This document shows positions 27,368 to 35,869 of a stretch of DNA of 64,000 nucleotides, piece after piece. Below the pieces are notes generated by a model. That model was given only the letters and a program-made list of their open reading frames with translations. It was not told the origin of the DNA and searched no databases. The position numbers and the translations under genes are program-made. Source of the stretch: Catenuloplanes atrovinosus (GTDB taxonomy: Bacteria; Actinomycetota; Actinomycetes; Mycobacteriales; Micromonosporaceae); NCBI RefSeq assembly GCF_031458235.1, contig NZ_JAVDYB010000001.1, positions 8,829,001-8,893,000 of the forward strand, written 5' to 3'. How positions within the stretch are numbered: the stretch's first letter is position 1; the number at the start of each line of letters is the position of its first letter.

Positions 27368-27400
27368 TTGCCACAGTAATTGGAAAGTTTCCTAAATACT
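27368..27400 (+). promoter_or_regulatory. Promoter/operator of the ROK regulator (also in the nagZ promoter region)
   Basis: The palindrome GGAAAGTTTCC (27382-27392, centre G27387) lies between a -35-like TTGCCA (27368-27373) and a -10-like TAAATA (27393-27398). A dimeric repressor bound here would block the promoter of the ROK gene, whose ATG is 13 nt downstream of the -10. It is also 117 bp from the divergent nagZ start. The 19-bp promoter spacing is slightly long. Confidence 0.55.
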
Positions 27401-27410
27401 AGGGGGACGC

Positions 27411-28586
27411 ATGGCCGTCACGCCGAGACCCGGCACTCCGCGGCTGCTCCGCGCCTTGAACGACCGCGCCGCCCTGGAGCTCCTGCTGGCCCGCGGCCCG
27501 CTCACCCGCGCGCAGCTCGGCGAGATGACCGGTCTCAGCAAGGTCACCGCGTCCCAGCTGGTGGAACGCCTGGAGGGGCGCGGGCTGGTCACCCGGGTCG
27601 GCGAGCAGGCCGGCGGCCGTGGGCCCAACGCGCAGCTCTACGCGGTCACGCCGGGCAGCGCGCACGTGGTCGGCGTCGACTTCGGCCCGGACCGGGTGGT
27701 CGCCGCGTGCGCGGACATCACCGGCGCCGTGATCGGCCGCGTCGAACTGTCCACCAAGGACACCGACGACCCGGTCGGCGTGGTGCACACCGCGGTCGTC
27801 CGCGCCGCGACCAGCGCGCACGCGGAGATGGCCACGGTGCGCCGGGTGGTGCTCGGCACGCCCGGCCTGGTCGAGCCGGACACCGGCGACATCCGCTTCG
27901 CCTGGGACCTGCCGCGCTGGCGGCACGGCCTGCGCGACGCGCTCGGCGAGGACCTGCACACGCCGATCGCGTTCGCCAACGACGTGAACCTGGCCGCGAT
28001 CGCGGAGGCGCACGTCGGCGCGGCCCGCGGCGTCGACGACTTCCTGCTGCTCTGGGCCGGCCGCGGCGTCGGCCTCGCGGTGGTCCTCGGCGGGCGCCTG
28101 CACCAGGGCTCGACCGGCGCGGCGGGCGAGATCGGCTACCTTCCCGTGCCCGGCGCGCCGATCCCGCGGGACACCGGCAAGCGCGGCGCGAAGGGCGCGT
28201 TCCAGCTGCTCGCGGGCGCCGAGGCGGTCCGCGGGATCGGCCGCGAGCACGGCTTCCGCGGCGGTTCCGCCGCCGAGGTGGTCCGCGCCGCCGTGGCCGC
28301 CGGCACCAAGGGCGGCCCGTTCCTGGACGAGCTGGCCGCCCGGCTCGCGCTCGGCGTGTCCAGCGCCGCCGTGGTGCTCGACCCGCCGATGGTGGTGCTG
28401 GCCGGCGAGGTCGGCCAGGCCGGCGGCAGCGCACTCGCCGAACGCGTGCAGCACGAGGTCGCCGCCACCACACTGGTCGCCCCGAAGGTGGTGGTCACCG
28501 AGGTCACCGAGGAGCCGGTCCTCCAGGGCGCGCTCCGCACCGCGCTGGACGCGGTCCGCGACGAGGTCTTCGGCAGCACCGTGTGA
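27411..28586 (+). CDS. ROK-family transcriptional regulator
   Basis: A 391-residue protein with an N-terminal winged helix-turn-helix (about 31-60: LTRAQLGEMTGLSKVTASQL) followed by a ROK sugar-kinase-like domain with VVGVDFGPDRV (86-96) and GAAGEIGYLPV. The zinc-binding cysteine cluster CxCxxxGC that follows the GEIGH-like motif in NagC/Mlc is missing, so metal-linked sensing is probably lost or different. By position it should sense an amino sugar and control the divergent nagZ. AGGGGG lies 8 nt before ATG 27411. Confidence 0.9.
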   Translation: MAVTPRPGTPRLLRALNDRAALELLLARGPLTRAQLGEMTGLSKVTASQLVERLEGRGLVTRVGEQAGGRGPNAQLYAVTPGSAHVVGVDFGPDRVVAACADITGAVIGRVELSTKDTDDPVGVVHTAVVRAATSAHAEMATVRRVVLGTPGLVEPDTGDIRFAWDLPRWRHGLRDALGEDLHTPIAFANDVNLAAIAEAHVGAARGVDDFLLLWAGRGVGLAVVLGGRLHQGSTGAAGEIGYLPVPGAPIPRDTGKRGAKGAFQLLAGAEAVRGIGREHGFRGGSAAEVVRAAVAAGTKGGPFLDELAARLALGVSSAAVVLDPPMVVLAGEVGQAGGSALAERVQHEVAATTLVAPKVVVTEVTEEPVLQGALRTALDAVRDEVFGSTV

Positions 28587-28710
28587 AAAACCCGAAAACC
28601 TTTGTTCTTCCCGCTTCCGGCGTGGTCGCGGTCCGCATGCTCCCGCGGGCACCGGTCGGCCGCGGGCGGCCTCCCTGCCGGTCCCGCGGTGGCACCACGG
28701 GACCGCCGGC

Positions 28711-28846
28711 CGGGTGATTCCCAACCGGTTCCGCGTCGCACCGCGCGGGCCCGGCGGGTGGATTCCCGACCGGTTCCGCATCGGCACCGCGGGGGCCTGG
28801 CGGGTGGATTCCCGACCGGTTCCGCATCGGCACCGCGGGCACCGGC
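28711..28846. repeat. Three tandem 46-bp repeats after the ROK gene
   Basis: Units at 28711-28754, 28755-28800 and 28801-28846 share CGGGTGGATTCCCGACCGG and TTCCGCATCGGCACCGCGGG; the last two are nearly identical. They fill much of the 379 bp between the convergent ROK and monooxygenase genes. Confidence 0.88.
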
Positions 28847-28893
28847 CGGCGGCATGGGCGCAGCGTTCATTCCGCGCAGGGGCAGGCGGTCCG

Positions 28894-28964
28894 GGCTCGC
28901 TGCCGTGGCACCGCGCCGGCTTGCTGCCGGTGGCACCGCGCCGGCTCGCTGCCGTGGCACCGCG
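28894..28964. repeat. Three tandem 24-25-bp repeats before the monooxygenase stop
   Basis: Units GGCTCGCTGCCGTGGCACCG start at 28894, 28918 and 28943, ending 2 bp before the monooxygenase stop codon at 28966-28968. Confidence 0.8.
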
Positions 28965-28965
28965 T

Positions 28966-30102
28966 TCAGGTGAGGGGCGGGGGCCGCCAGTCGGCGTAGC
29001 GGGCCATCGAGCGCAGGGCCAGTCCCGGCGGGGTCAGCCGCATGACGGCGTTGCGGGCGGCCACCGCGAGCGGATTGTCCAGTTGCTGGCCGAACCGCCC
29101 GATCGCGCGCGACGCCCTGGCGACCCGCTGGCTGCGCGGCCGGCGCTGACGGTCGTACTCGGCGAGCCCGTCCGGCCGGCCGGCGACGGCGGCCAGCACG
29201 ACCGCGTCCTCCAGCGCCTGGTTCGCGCCCTGGCCGAGGTTGGGCGTCATCGGGTGCGCGGCGTCGCCGACCAGCGCGACCCGCCCCTTCACGTAGCTGC
29301 CGAGCGGCTCGTCCAGACACGCCAGATCGTCCCGCAGCACCGTGCCGGTCGCCGCGAGCAGATCCGGGATCGGCGCGTGCCAGCCGCCGAACCGGGCGCG
29401 CACCCGTGCGGCCTCGTCCCCGGCCGGCTCGCCCGGCGCCGCGTTGACCGCGCCGTACCAGTAGACGCGGCCGTCGATCAGCGGCACCATGCCGAACTCC
29501 GCGCCCCGGTCCCAGCTGATGGCCACGTCCAGGTCACCGTCCCAGACCGGCGTGATCCCGCGCCACGCGGTCACGCCCACGTGCACCGGCTCGGCCGCCT
29601 CCGGCCACAGCAGCCGGCGTACCGTGCTGCGGATCCCGTCCGCGCCGACGACCAGGTCCGCCTCGATCCGCCCCGGCCCGTCCGCGGCCTGCCAGGTGAC
29701 CTCGCCGTTTTCGGTCAGCGACCGCACCTCCGCGCCGGTCCGGACCGCGCCCTCCGGCAGCGCGCCGAGCAGCAGTTCGTGCAGCGCGGCACGATGGATG
29801 CCGAGCGCCAGCGTGCCCAACCGGCGCTCCAGGTCGCCGGCCCCGATCCGCGCCAGCCATCGTCCGTCCGCCCGCCGCGTGCCGCCGGACACGTCCACCC
29901 GGGCCCGGTCCCGCAGGCCACCGCCGAGCCCCAGTGCCTCCAGGCACCGCGCCCCGTTCGCCTGCACCACCAGCCCCGCACCCACCGGCCGGAACGCGGC
30001 GACCCGCTCCAGCACCGTCACCCGCCAGCCCGTCCGCCACAGCCCGGCCGCCGCGCTCAGCCCCGCGATCCCACCGCCGATCACCACCGCGTTTCCCGCC
30101 AT
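28966..30102 (-). CDS. FAD-dependent monooxygenase (PHBH/UbiH type)
   Basis: A 378-residue aromatic-ring-type hydroxylase or related oxidase. The dinucleotide motif VIGGGIAGLSAA is at 7-18, an Arg-rich NADPH/FAD region follows, and GDAAHPMTPNLGQGANQALED (about 287-307), the second FAD-binding motif, is intact. Substrate not predictable. It is the last gene of a leftward operon, 10 bp after the IlvG-like gene, so a product of that enzyme or a linked keto-acid may be its substrate; that is inference. The start ATG lies at 30100-30102. Confidence 0.9.
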   Translation of the reverse strand: MAGNAVVIGGGIAGLSAAAGLWRTGWRVTVLERVAAFRPVGAGLVVQANGARCLEALGLGGGLRDRARVDVSGGTRRADGRWLARIGAGDLERRLGTLALGIHRAALHELLLGALPEGAVRTGAEVRSLTENGEVTWQAADGPGRIEADLVVGADGIRSTVRRLLWPEAAEPVHVGVTAWRGITPVWDGDLDVAISWDRGAEFGMVPLIDGRVYWYGAVNAAPGEPAGDEAARVRARFGGWHAPIPDLLAATGTVLRDDLACLDEPLGSYVKGRVALVGDAAHPMTPNLGQGANQALEDAVVLAAVAGRPDGLAEYDRQRRPRSQRVARASRAIGRFGQQLDNPLAVAARNAVMRLTPPGLALRSMARYADWRPPPLT

Positions 30103-30112
30103 GACCCGCCCC

Positions 30113-31729
30113 CTAGGCCAGGTTGCTCGACCGCGGGTAGGCGTCGGCCGGGTCGGTGAGCACGTTGACCAGGTACGGCACGCCGGACTCGAACGCGCGG
30201 GTGAGGGCCGGGCCCAGGTCGCCCGCCTTGGCCACGGTCTCGCCCGCGCCGCCGAGCGCGCGCACCACCTCGTCGTAGCGGAGCTCGGGCTGGAGGTCGG
30301 CGGCCACGTCGTACCCGTACATCGCGTGCATGGGGTGTTTCTCCAGGCCCCAGATGCCGTTGTTGCCGACCACGATCACCATTGGCAGCCGCTGCCGGAC
30401 CAGGGACTCCACGTCCATCAGGGAGAACCCGGCCGCGCCGTCGCCCATCAGCACGCAGATCTGCCGGTCGGGGTACGTCACCCGCGCGCCCATCGCGTAG
30501 CCCGTGCCGGTGCCGAGGCACCCGTACGGCCCGGGGTCCAGCCAGGTGCCCGGCCGCGCCGGCTCCAGGTAGCGGCCCGCGTACGACACGAAGTCCCCGC
30601 CGTCGCCGATCGTGATCGCGTCCGGCTCCAGCACCCGCCGCAGCTCGCCGTAGACCCGGGCCGGCTTGATCGGGTCGGTCTCCGCCGCCATCTCCGCCGC
30701 GTGCTTCGCGGCCGCCGCGTCCTCCTCGTCGCGCAACCCGCTCACCCAGTCCTGGTGCGAGGTGCGAGGCCCGGCGTGCGCCGCGAACGCGGTCAGGATC
30801 GCGCGCAGGTCACCCGCGGGTGACGCGGCCGGCGTGACGTGCGTGGCCCGCTGCGACGGCGCGTCCACCACGTGCACCACGGCCGCGGCGCCGAAGTCAC
30901 CGAACCCGAGCCGGAAGTCCAGCGGCGTGCCGATCACCGCGACCACGTCCGCGCCCTTGAGCGCGGCCCGCCGCGCCTTGGCGAACGCCAGCCGGTGACC
31001 GGGCGGCAGTGCGCCGCGGCCCATCCCGTTCGTGAACACCGGCACGTCCAGCGCCTCGGCCGCGGCCCGCAGCGCGTCGACCGCGTCGCCGGCCCAGACG
31101 TCCGACCCCGCGATGATCACCGGCCGGTCCGCGGCGGCCAGCAGCGCGGCGGCCCGGGACGCCTCCTCCGGGTCGTGCTCGACGGCCGGGACCGCGGCGG
31201 CCTCGAACGACGCGGACGCCACCGAGAAGACCACCTCCAGCGGCAGGTCCAGGAAGACCGGGCCGCGGTGCGGCGTGAGCGCGGCCCGCAGCGCGGACCC
31301 GATCGCGGCCGGGATCTCCGGCGCGGACGCCACGGTGCCGGCGTGCTTGGTCACCGGCGCCACGATCGGCACGTGGTCGATCTCCTGCAGCGACCCGGAC
31401 CCCCAGCGGAACGCCGGCGCCCGGCCGCCCAGCACCAGCACCGGTGACGCGTTGAAGAACGCACTGGTCAGCCCGGACACGCCGTTGGTGACGCCGGGCC
31501 CGGCCGTGAGCACCGCCAGGCCCGGCGCCCGGCGCAGCTTCGCCACCGCCTCCGCGGCGAACACCGCGGACTGCTCGTGCCGCACGTCGTAGATCGGGAA
31601 CCCGGCCCGGTGCGCGGCGTCGTAGAGCGGGAACACGTGCCCGCCGGAGAGCGTGAACATCTCCGTGACGCCGTACGCCCGCACCGCCGCCAGCGCCAGC
31701 TCGCCGCCGTGGCCCTCGATCTCCGTCAT
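30113..31729 (-). CDS. Thiamine-diphosphate enzyme, acetolactate synthase IlvG-like
   Basis: A 538-residue TPP enzyme closely resembling mycobacterial IlvG (Rv1820): FTLSGGHVFPLYD near the N-terminus, activating Glu52 in RHEQSAVFAAE, RWGSGSLQEIDHVP, and a TPP site with GDGAAGFSLMD, NNGIWGLEKHPM and the C-terminal YPRSSNLA. Family members are annotated as acetolactate synthase, but catabolic 2-keto or 2-hydroxyacyl-CoA roles are also possible. ATG 31729 was preferred over an in-frame GTG at 31738 because homology starts there. An inverted repeat lies directly upstream. It sits between an enoyl-CoA hydratase and an FAD monooxygenase. Confidence 0.88.
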   Translation of the reverse strand: MTEIEGHGGELALAAVRAYGVTEMFTLSGGHVFPLYDAAHRAGFPIYDVRHEQSAVFAAEAVAKLRRAPGLAVLTAGPGVTNGVSGLTSAFFNASPVLVLGGRAPAFRWGSGSLQEIDHVPIVAPVTKHAGTVASAPEIPAAIGSALRAALTPHRGPVFLDLPLEVVFSVASASFEAAAVPAVEHDPEEASRAAALLAAADRPVIIAGSDVWAGDAVDALRAAAEALDVPVFTNGMGRGALPPGHRLAFAKARRAALKGADVVAVIGTPLDFRLGFGDFGAAAVVHVVDAPSQRATHVTPAASPAGDLRAILTAFAAHAGPRTSHQDWVSGLRDEEDAAAAKHAAEMAAETDPIKPARVYGELRRVLEPDAITIGDGGDFVSYAGRYLEPARPGTWLDPGPYGCLGTGTGYAMGARVTYPDRQICVLMGDGAAGFSLMDVESLVRQRLPMVIVVGNNGIWGLEKHPMHAMYGYDVAADLQPELRYDEVVRALGGAGETVAKAGDLGPALTRAFESGVPYLVNVLTDPADAYPRSSNLA

Positions 31730-31736
31730 GTGACGC

Positions 31737-31756
31737 ACGTTACCCCGAAGTAACGT
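31737..31756 (-). promoter_or_regulatory. Inverted repeat upstream of the IlvG-like gene, probable operator
   Basis: ACGTTAC and GTAACGT form perfect 7-bp arms around a 6-nt spacer, in the 30 bp between the enoyl-CoA hydratase stop and the IlvG-like start. It fits a TetR-type dimer site. It shares GTTACTT and GGTAA with the imperfect palindrome upstream of etfB. Confidence 0.5.
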
Positions 31757-31759
31757 CGC

Positions 31760-32533
31760 TCAGGAACCGGTGAAGCCGGGTTTCTCCTTCGCGATGAACG
31801 CGGCCATCCCGATCTTCTGGTCCTCCGTGGCGAACAGCGACGCGAAGAGCTGACTCTCCCAGGCCAGGCCGGATGCCAGGTCCATCTCCAGCCCGCCGTC
31901 GATCGCCGCCTTGGCCGCGCGCAGCGCCATCGCCGGGCCGTTCCGGTACGCCGACACCAGCTCCACCGCCGCGATGTAGACGGAGTCGGCCGGCACCACG
32001 CGGTCGGCCAGCCCGATCCGCAGCGCCTCCTCCGCGCCCACCATCCGGCCGGAGAAGATCAGCTCCTTGGCGCGGGCCGGGCCGATCAGCCGGGCCAGCC
32101 GCTGGGTGCCGCCCGCGCCCGGGATGACGCCCAGCTTGATCTCCGGCTGGCCGAGCCGCGCGTCGTCCGCGACCACCCGCCAGTCGCAGGCCAGCGCCAG
32201 CTCGCAGCCGCCGCCCAGCGCGTACCCGGTGATCGCGGCGACCACCGGCTTCGGGATGCGCGCCACCGCGTCGAACGCGCTGGACAGCGCGCCGGCCCGC
32301 GCGCTCATCCCGGCGTAGTCCATGCCGGCCATCTCCTTGATGTCCGCGCCGGCCGCGAAGACCGTCTCGCCGCCGTAGACGACCACCGCGCGCACCGCGT
32401 CGTCCGTGGCCGCGGCCGTGGCGGCGGCCCGCAGTTCCTCCTGCACCTGGCTGTTCAGCGCGTTCATCGGGGGCCGGTCCAGCCTTATCGTCCCGATGCC
32501 GTCCGCGACCTCGAGCCGCACGAACTCGCCCAT
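31760..32533 (-). CDS. Enoyl-CoA hydratase
   Basis: A 257-residue crotonase-fold enzyme that hydrates trans-2-enoyl-CoA in beta-oxidation or branched-chain acid breakdown. GADIKEM (62-68) forms the oxyanion region, and Glu111 (GGGCEL) and Glu131 (GQPEI) correspond to the two catalytic glutamates of rat crotonase, so hydratase activity is expected. The open frame extends upstream, but ATG 32533 with GGGAGGA about 8 nt before it is the clear start. First gene of the leftward operon with the IlvG-like and monooxygenase genes. Confidence 0.93.
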   Translation of the reverse strand: MGEFVRLEVADGIGTIRLDRPPMNALNSQVQEELRAAATAAATDDAVRAVVVYGGETVFAAGADIKEMAGMDYAGMSARAGALSSAFDAVARIPKPVVAAITGYALGGGCELALACDWRVVADDARLGQPEIKLGVIPGAGGTQRLARLIGPARAKELIFSGRMVGAEEALRIGLADRVVPADSVYIAAVELVSAYRNGPAMALRAAKAAIDGGLEMDLASGLAWESQLFASLFATEDQKIGMAAFIAKEKPGFTGS

Positions 32534-32596
32534 GAGACAGTCCTCCCGTCGGGTAGGGATCAGACTACGGACAGAAACATCGGGTACACAGGAAGC

Positions 32597-33061
32597 ATGG
32601 TCACGTACTACCGGGACGCGACGGTCGAGATAACCTCCGACCGGCTCCGGGTCGGGCCGGCCGGGTACCCGATCTCCGCGCTGCACCGCGTCTGGCACCG
32701 TCGCGGCTCCCGCCGGTGGAGCGGCGTCGTCAACCGCGGCGCGCTCGGCCTGCTCATGCTCGGCCCGCTGGTCGCGGCCACGTTCGGCATCCTGGTCGCG
32801 CTGCTGCTGGAGACGTCCATCGCGGTCACGGCCGCGATCGTGGCCGGCTCCGTGGTGGTCGGCCTGGCCGCGGTGCCGGTCGCGGACCTGCTGCTCGACC
32901 AGGTCGACCGCTCCTACGACCGGGGCACCCGCGAGCTGGAGCTGTGGGCGCTGATCGGCGGCGCGCCGGTGCGGCTGCTGCACAGCACGGACGCGCGCCG
33001 GTTCAACCAGATCTACCGGGCCCTGCAACGGGCCGTGGAGAGCAGCGGGGTCAGGAGCTAG
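32597..33061 (+). CDS. DUF6232-like membrane protein, copy 1
   Basis: A 154-residue protein opening with VTYYRDATVEITSDRLRV, a short PH-like beta segment, then ALHRVWHRR, two transmembrane helices (about 50-70 and 74-97) and a C-terminal cytoplasmic segment ending in RRFNQIYRALQRAVE. This matches the DUF6232-type family, common in Micromonosporaceae and without assigned function. It overlaps the tail of a convergent paralogue by 11 bp. It is divergent from the enoyl-CoA hydratase gene with 63 bp between. Confidence 0.8.
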   Translation: MVTYYRDATVEITSDRLRVGPAGYPISALHRVWHRRGSRRWSGVVNRGALGLLMLGPLVAATFGILVALLLETSIAVTAAIVAGSVVVGLAAVPVADLLLDQVDRSYDRGTRELELWALIGGAPVRLLHSTDARRFNQIYRALQRAVESSGVRS

Positions 33062-33587
33062 CCTCGACCGCCCGCTGGACCGCGCGGTAGATCTGCCCGA
33101 ACCGGGTCGCGTCGTGCGTCTGCAACAGCAGCACCTGCTCGCCGACGATCTGCGCCCAGAGTTCGTGCTGTTCCACGCCGCGGTCGTTGATCCGGTCCAG
33201 CACCGTGAGCGGCACCTCCAGCAGCGGCGCGAGCGCGATCGCCAGCACCGCGCAGGCGACCAGGCCGAGCGCCAGCACGCCGAGGTTCAGCTCGCCGTCG
33301 ACCTGGATGAACGGCAGCCCGATCAGGACCAGCGCGAGCAGCACGCCGGGCACGGTGAGCACCGTGACGATCAGCCAGCGGATCAGCCGCCGGGCCGCGC
33401 CGCGCGAGGTGAACCGGCTGCGCGTGTGCCAGACGTACTCCAGCTGGGAGATCGGGTACGCGGCCGCCTCGACCCGGAGCTGGGCGGAGGTCACCTCGAC
33501 GCTGTCGTCCCGGTAATAGACGGTCACGCCTATAGGGAACCTCATCCGCGTACCGGCCGGAAAGTCTTCCAAACCCCCGTCATCCAT
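33051..33587 (-). CDS. DUF6232-like membrane protein, copy 2
   Basis: A 178-residue paralogue of the convergent neighbour, with the same order: VYYRDDSVEVTSAQLRV, YPISQLEYVWHTR, two helices (about 70-90 and 100-122), and the ending ATRFGQIYRAVQRAVE. The annotated start adds about 14 residues; Met15 (ATG 33545) fits the paralogue better. Tail-to-tail paralogues with overlapping ends are probably an inverted duplication. Function unknown. Confidence 0.8.
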   Translation of the reverse strand: MDDGGLEDFPAGTRMRFPIGVTVYYRDDSVEVTSAQLRVEAAAYPISQLEYVWHTRSRFTSRGAARRLIRWLIVTVLTVPGVLLALVLIGLPFIQVDGELNLGVLALGLVACAVLAIALAPLLEVPLTVLDRINDRGVEQHELWAQIVGEQVLLLQTHDATRFGQIYRAVQRAVEASS

Positions 33588-33644
33588 CAGCCCGATCGCG
33601 CACCATTCTCATGAACGCTCTTTTCGCGCGGAGGCGGTGACGAC

Positions 33645-34334
33645 ATGAGACGCACGGACGTGCGCCCGACCGGTGTCGAGCGGACCTTCGCCGATCACGA
33701 GATCATCGTGACCAAGACGGACATGAAGGGCGTCATCACGTACGCGAACGACGTGTTCCTGCGCCTCTCCGTCTTCGACGAGGACGAGGTCATCGGCCGG
33801 CCGCACAACATCATCCGGCACCCGGACATGCCCCGCGCCGTGTTCAAGCTGCTCTGGGACACGCTCCGCGAGGGCCGGGAGATCTTCGCGTACGTGGTGA
33901 ACATGGCCTCGGACGGCGCCGAGTACTGGGTGCTCGCGCACGTCACGCCGTCCCGCGACGCCGCCGGCCGGATCGTCGGCTACCACTCGTCCCGCCGCCG
34001 GCCCGACCGGCCCGCGATCGCCGCGGTCAAGGACCTCTACGCGCGGCTGCGCGCGGAGGAGAGGCGGCACCACAGCGCCGCCGAAGGGCTGGACGCGTCG
34101 TGGCGGATGCTCCAGGACGAGCTGGCCGCGCGCGGCCGTACGTACGAGGAGTTCGTCTTCGACCTCACGCTCGGCGCGGAGCCGCCGCCGTCCGCCGCGC
34201 ACAACGCGCCCCACCAGGCCACCCCGGCCCGCACCGGCCGGCTCAACTCCGGTCCCGCGCCGTCCCCGGCCGGCCCCCGGAACCGCAAACCGGTCAAGGT
34301 CGTGAAGAACGTGACGTCCGGCAGGCACGCGTGA
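33645..34334 (+). CDS. PAS-domain sensor protein, Aer-like, soluble
   Basis: A 229-residue cytosolic protein. Residues 12-125 form a PAS domain of the aerotaxis-receptor type ([35 protein letters not shown]), which in Aer binds FAD or another cofactor to sense redox or oxygen. About 125-170 is helical linker; the last 50 residues are Pro/Arg-rich. GGAGG precedes ATG 33645 by about 11 nt. Its stop overlaps the start of a methyl-accepting protein (GTGA), so the two are coupled and probably act as a split Aer receptor. Confidence 0.9.
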   Translation: MRRTDVRPTGVERTFADHEIIVTKTDMKGVITYANDVFLRLSVFDEDEVIGRPHNIIRHPDMPRAVFKLLWDTLREGREIFAYVVNMASDGAEYWVLAHVTPSRDAAGRIVGYHSSRRRPDRPAIAAVKDLYARLRAEERRHHSAAEGLDASWRMLQDELAARGRTYEEFVFDLTLGAEPPPSAAHNAPHQATPARTGRLNSGPAPSPAGPRNRKPVKVVKNVTSGRHA

Positions 34335-35251
34335 GGCGCCGCGCCAAGGCCGCCCCGGAGGCCTCCGACGGCGAGGCGCTGACCCTCATCGCGCAGATCT
34401 GTGACCGCGCCGCCGCCGGCGACCTGGAGGCCCGGGTCCCGCAGCTCGGCGACGACCCGCGCGCCGAGGCCGCCCGCCAGGCGGTGAACCGGCTGCTCGA
34501 CACCACGGACGCGTTCGTCCGCGAGTCCGGCGCCGCGCTCACCGCGTCCGCCGAGAACCGCTTTCACCGCCGGTTCCTGCCGCGCGGCATGCGCGGCTCG
34601 TTCGAGCAGGCCGCCACCACGATCAACCGGGCCAGCGACAACATGAAGGAGGGCGTGCACGCGGTCGACGCCGCCAAGCTCGGCCGGATGGGACTCGCCG
34701 ACCAGCTCGAATCCGCCGTCCTCACCGTCTCCGAGCAGGTCGCCACCGCCGCCACCGAGATGGGCGCCACCGCGAACAACCTCTCCACGTTCGCCCGGGA
34801 CGCGGTCGCGGACGCGGAGCGCGGACTCGGCTCGGTCAGCTCGCTGCGCGACGCGTCCGACCAGATCCGCCAGGCCGTCGACCTGATCACCCAGATCGCC
34901 TCGCAGACCCGCCTGCTCGCGCTGAACGCGACCATCGAGGCCGCGCGCGCCGGCGAGGCCGGCCGGGGCTTCAGCGTGGTCGCCAACGAGGTCAAGACGC
35001 TCGCCACCGAGACCGCGAACTCCAGCGAGAGCATCATCAACCAGGTCTCGACGGTCCAGGCCGCCGCGGTCGGCGCCATCCAGGTCCTGGAACGCGTCAC
35101 CGGCAACATCCGCGAGATGAGCGGCCTCGTCGAGGGCATCGCCACCGCCGTCGACGGCACCCACGACTCCGGACAGGCCGGCCTCTCCCAACTCGCCGAG
35201 GTGCTGCGCTCCGAGGTCAGCCGCTTCGTCACCCTCGTCCGCGAATCCTGA
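34331..35251 (+). CDS. Soluble methyl-accepting chemotaxis signalling protein
   Basis: A 306-residue receptor output domain without any transmembrane helix. Residues 15-125 resemble the HAMP-like segment found next to Aer PAS domains, and 130-306 form the antiparallel coiled coil with the hairpin tip [20 protein letters not shown] (192-211), the CheA/CheW contact region. GTG 34331 overlaps the PAS gene stop and begins the homology, so longer upstream frames are not used. Its partner sensor is probably the PAS protein. The CheA/CheW genes must lie elsewhere. A strong hairpin lies 32 bp downstream. Confidence 0.92.
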   Translation: MRRRAKAAPEASDGEALTLIAQICDRAAAGDLEARVPQLGDDPRAEAARQAVNRLLDTTDAFVRESGAALTASAENRFHRRFLPRGMRGSFEQAATTINRASDNMKEGVHAVDAAKLGRMGLADQLESAVLTVSEQVATAATEMGATANNLSTFARDAVADAERGLGSVSSLRDASDQIRQAVDLITQIASQTRLLALNATIEAARAGEAGRGFSVVANEVKTLATETANSSESIINQVSTVQAAAVGAIQVLERVTGNIREMSGLVEGIATAVDGTHDSGQAGLSQLAEVLRSEVSRFVTLVRES

Positions 35252-35283
35252 GGACCACGTTTCGTCCCGCTGCCCGCGGCGAA

Positions 35284-35314
35284 GGCCGGGCGCGCCCGGG
35301 AAGCGCGCCCGGCC
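35284..35314 (+). terminator. Bidirectional hairpin terminator after the MCP gene
   Basis: A perfect 12-bp stem (GGCCGGGCGCGC and its complement) with loop CCGGGAA, between convergent genes. No T-run. Confidence 0.85.
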
Positions 35315-35320
35315 GCCTGA

Positions 35321-35701
35321 CTAGCCGCCCCAGCCGTACCTCTTGACGAACAGCTTGACGCCGCCCCAGCCGCCGCCGACGCACTTGGAGTCGCGCCAGC
35401 GGTGCGAGATCTCGCCCAGGTAGCCGACCTTCTCGCAGCTGTGCCAGCTGCGGTAGGTGCCGGCGTACTGCCAGCTCGACCGGCGGTCGTGGTCGTCCCA
35501 GCGGCCGTCGTGCCGGTCGCGGCCCCAGTCGCGGTCGTGGTCCCGATCGCGGTCGCGGTCGCGCTCGTGGGTCACGGCGACCCCGTCGTGGGACGGCGAG
35601 GCCTGCGCGGCACCGGCCGCACCCAGGCTCACGGCACCGCCGGCCGCGAGCGCGACCAGGGACAGGGCAACCGAACGCTTAACACTTCGCATTTCAGACA
35701 T
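35321..35701 (-). CDS. Small secreted protein with charged RD repeat
   Basis: A 126-residue protein. Residues about 4-35 are a Sec signal peptide (SVKRSV, hydrophobic core, AQASP cleavage region). Then follows a run of Arg-Asp dipeptides (about 46-65), and a C-terminal domain with two cysteines (SCEKVGY and SKCVGGG), many Trp/Tyr/Gly residues and GWGG at the end. No family recognised; the two cysteines probably form a disulfide outside the cell. An in-frame ATG three codons on (35692) is an alternative start. Confidence 0.75.
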   Translation of the reverse strand: MSEMRSVKRSVALSLVALAAGGAVSLGAAGAAQASPSHDGVAVTHERDRDRDRDHDRDWGRDRHDGRWDDHDRRSSWQYAGTYRSWHSCEKVGYLGEISHRWRDSKCVGGGWGGVKLFVKRYGWGG

Positions 35702-35785
35702 CTCCCTTCAGAGTGCCCATTATGAGGCACTCCAGGATCATGTCCGACTTTGCGGACTTCACTCAGCGAATCCGTACGATGACCG

Positions 35786-35799
35786 TCAGTTATAACTGA
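35786..35799. promoter_or_regulatory. Perfect 14-bp palindrome upstream of the secreted protein
   Basis: TCAGTTATAACTGA lies 85 bp upstream of the secreted protein start, within an AT-richer stretch that also includes TATAAC. It is a candidate operator or promoter element. Confidence 0.45.
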
Positions 35800-35869
35800 T
35801 CGGCTGATACGCGACCGGCCGCACGGTCAAAACCGGCAAAACGGATATACGACCTCGACCGCGCACGTG

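Noticed and set aside
31760-33028. A 422-residue enoyl-CoA hydratase with an N-terminal extension
   Set aside because: The first 165 residues are Gln/Pro/Arg-rich antisense of the DUF6232-like gene. The true start is ATG 32533 behind GGGAGGA.
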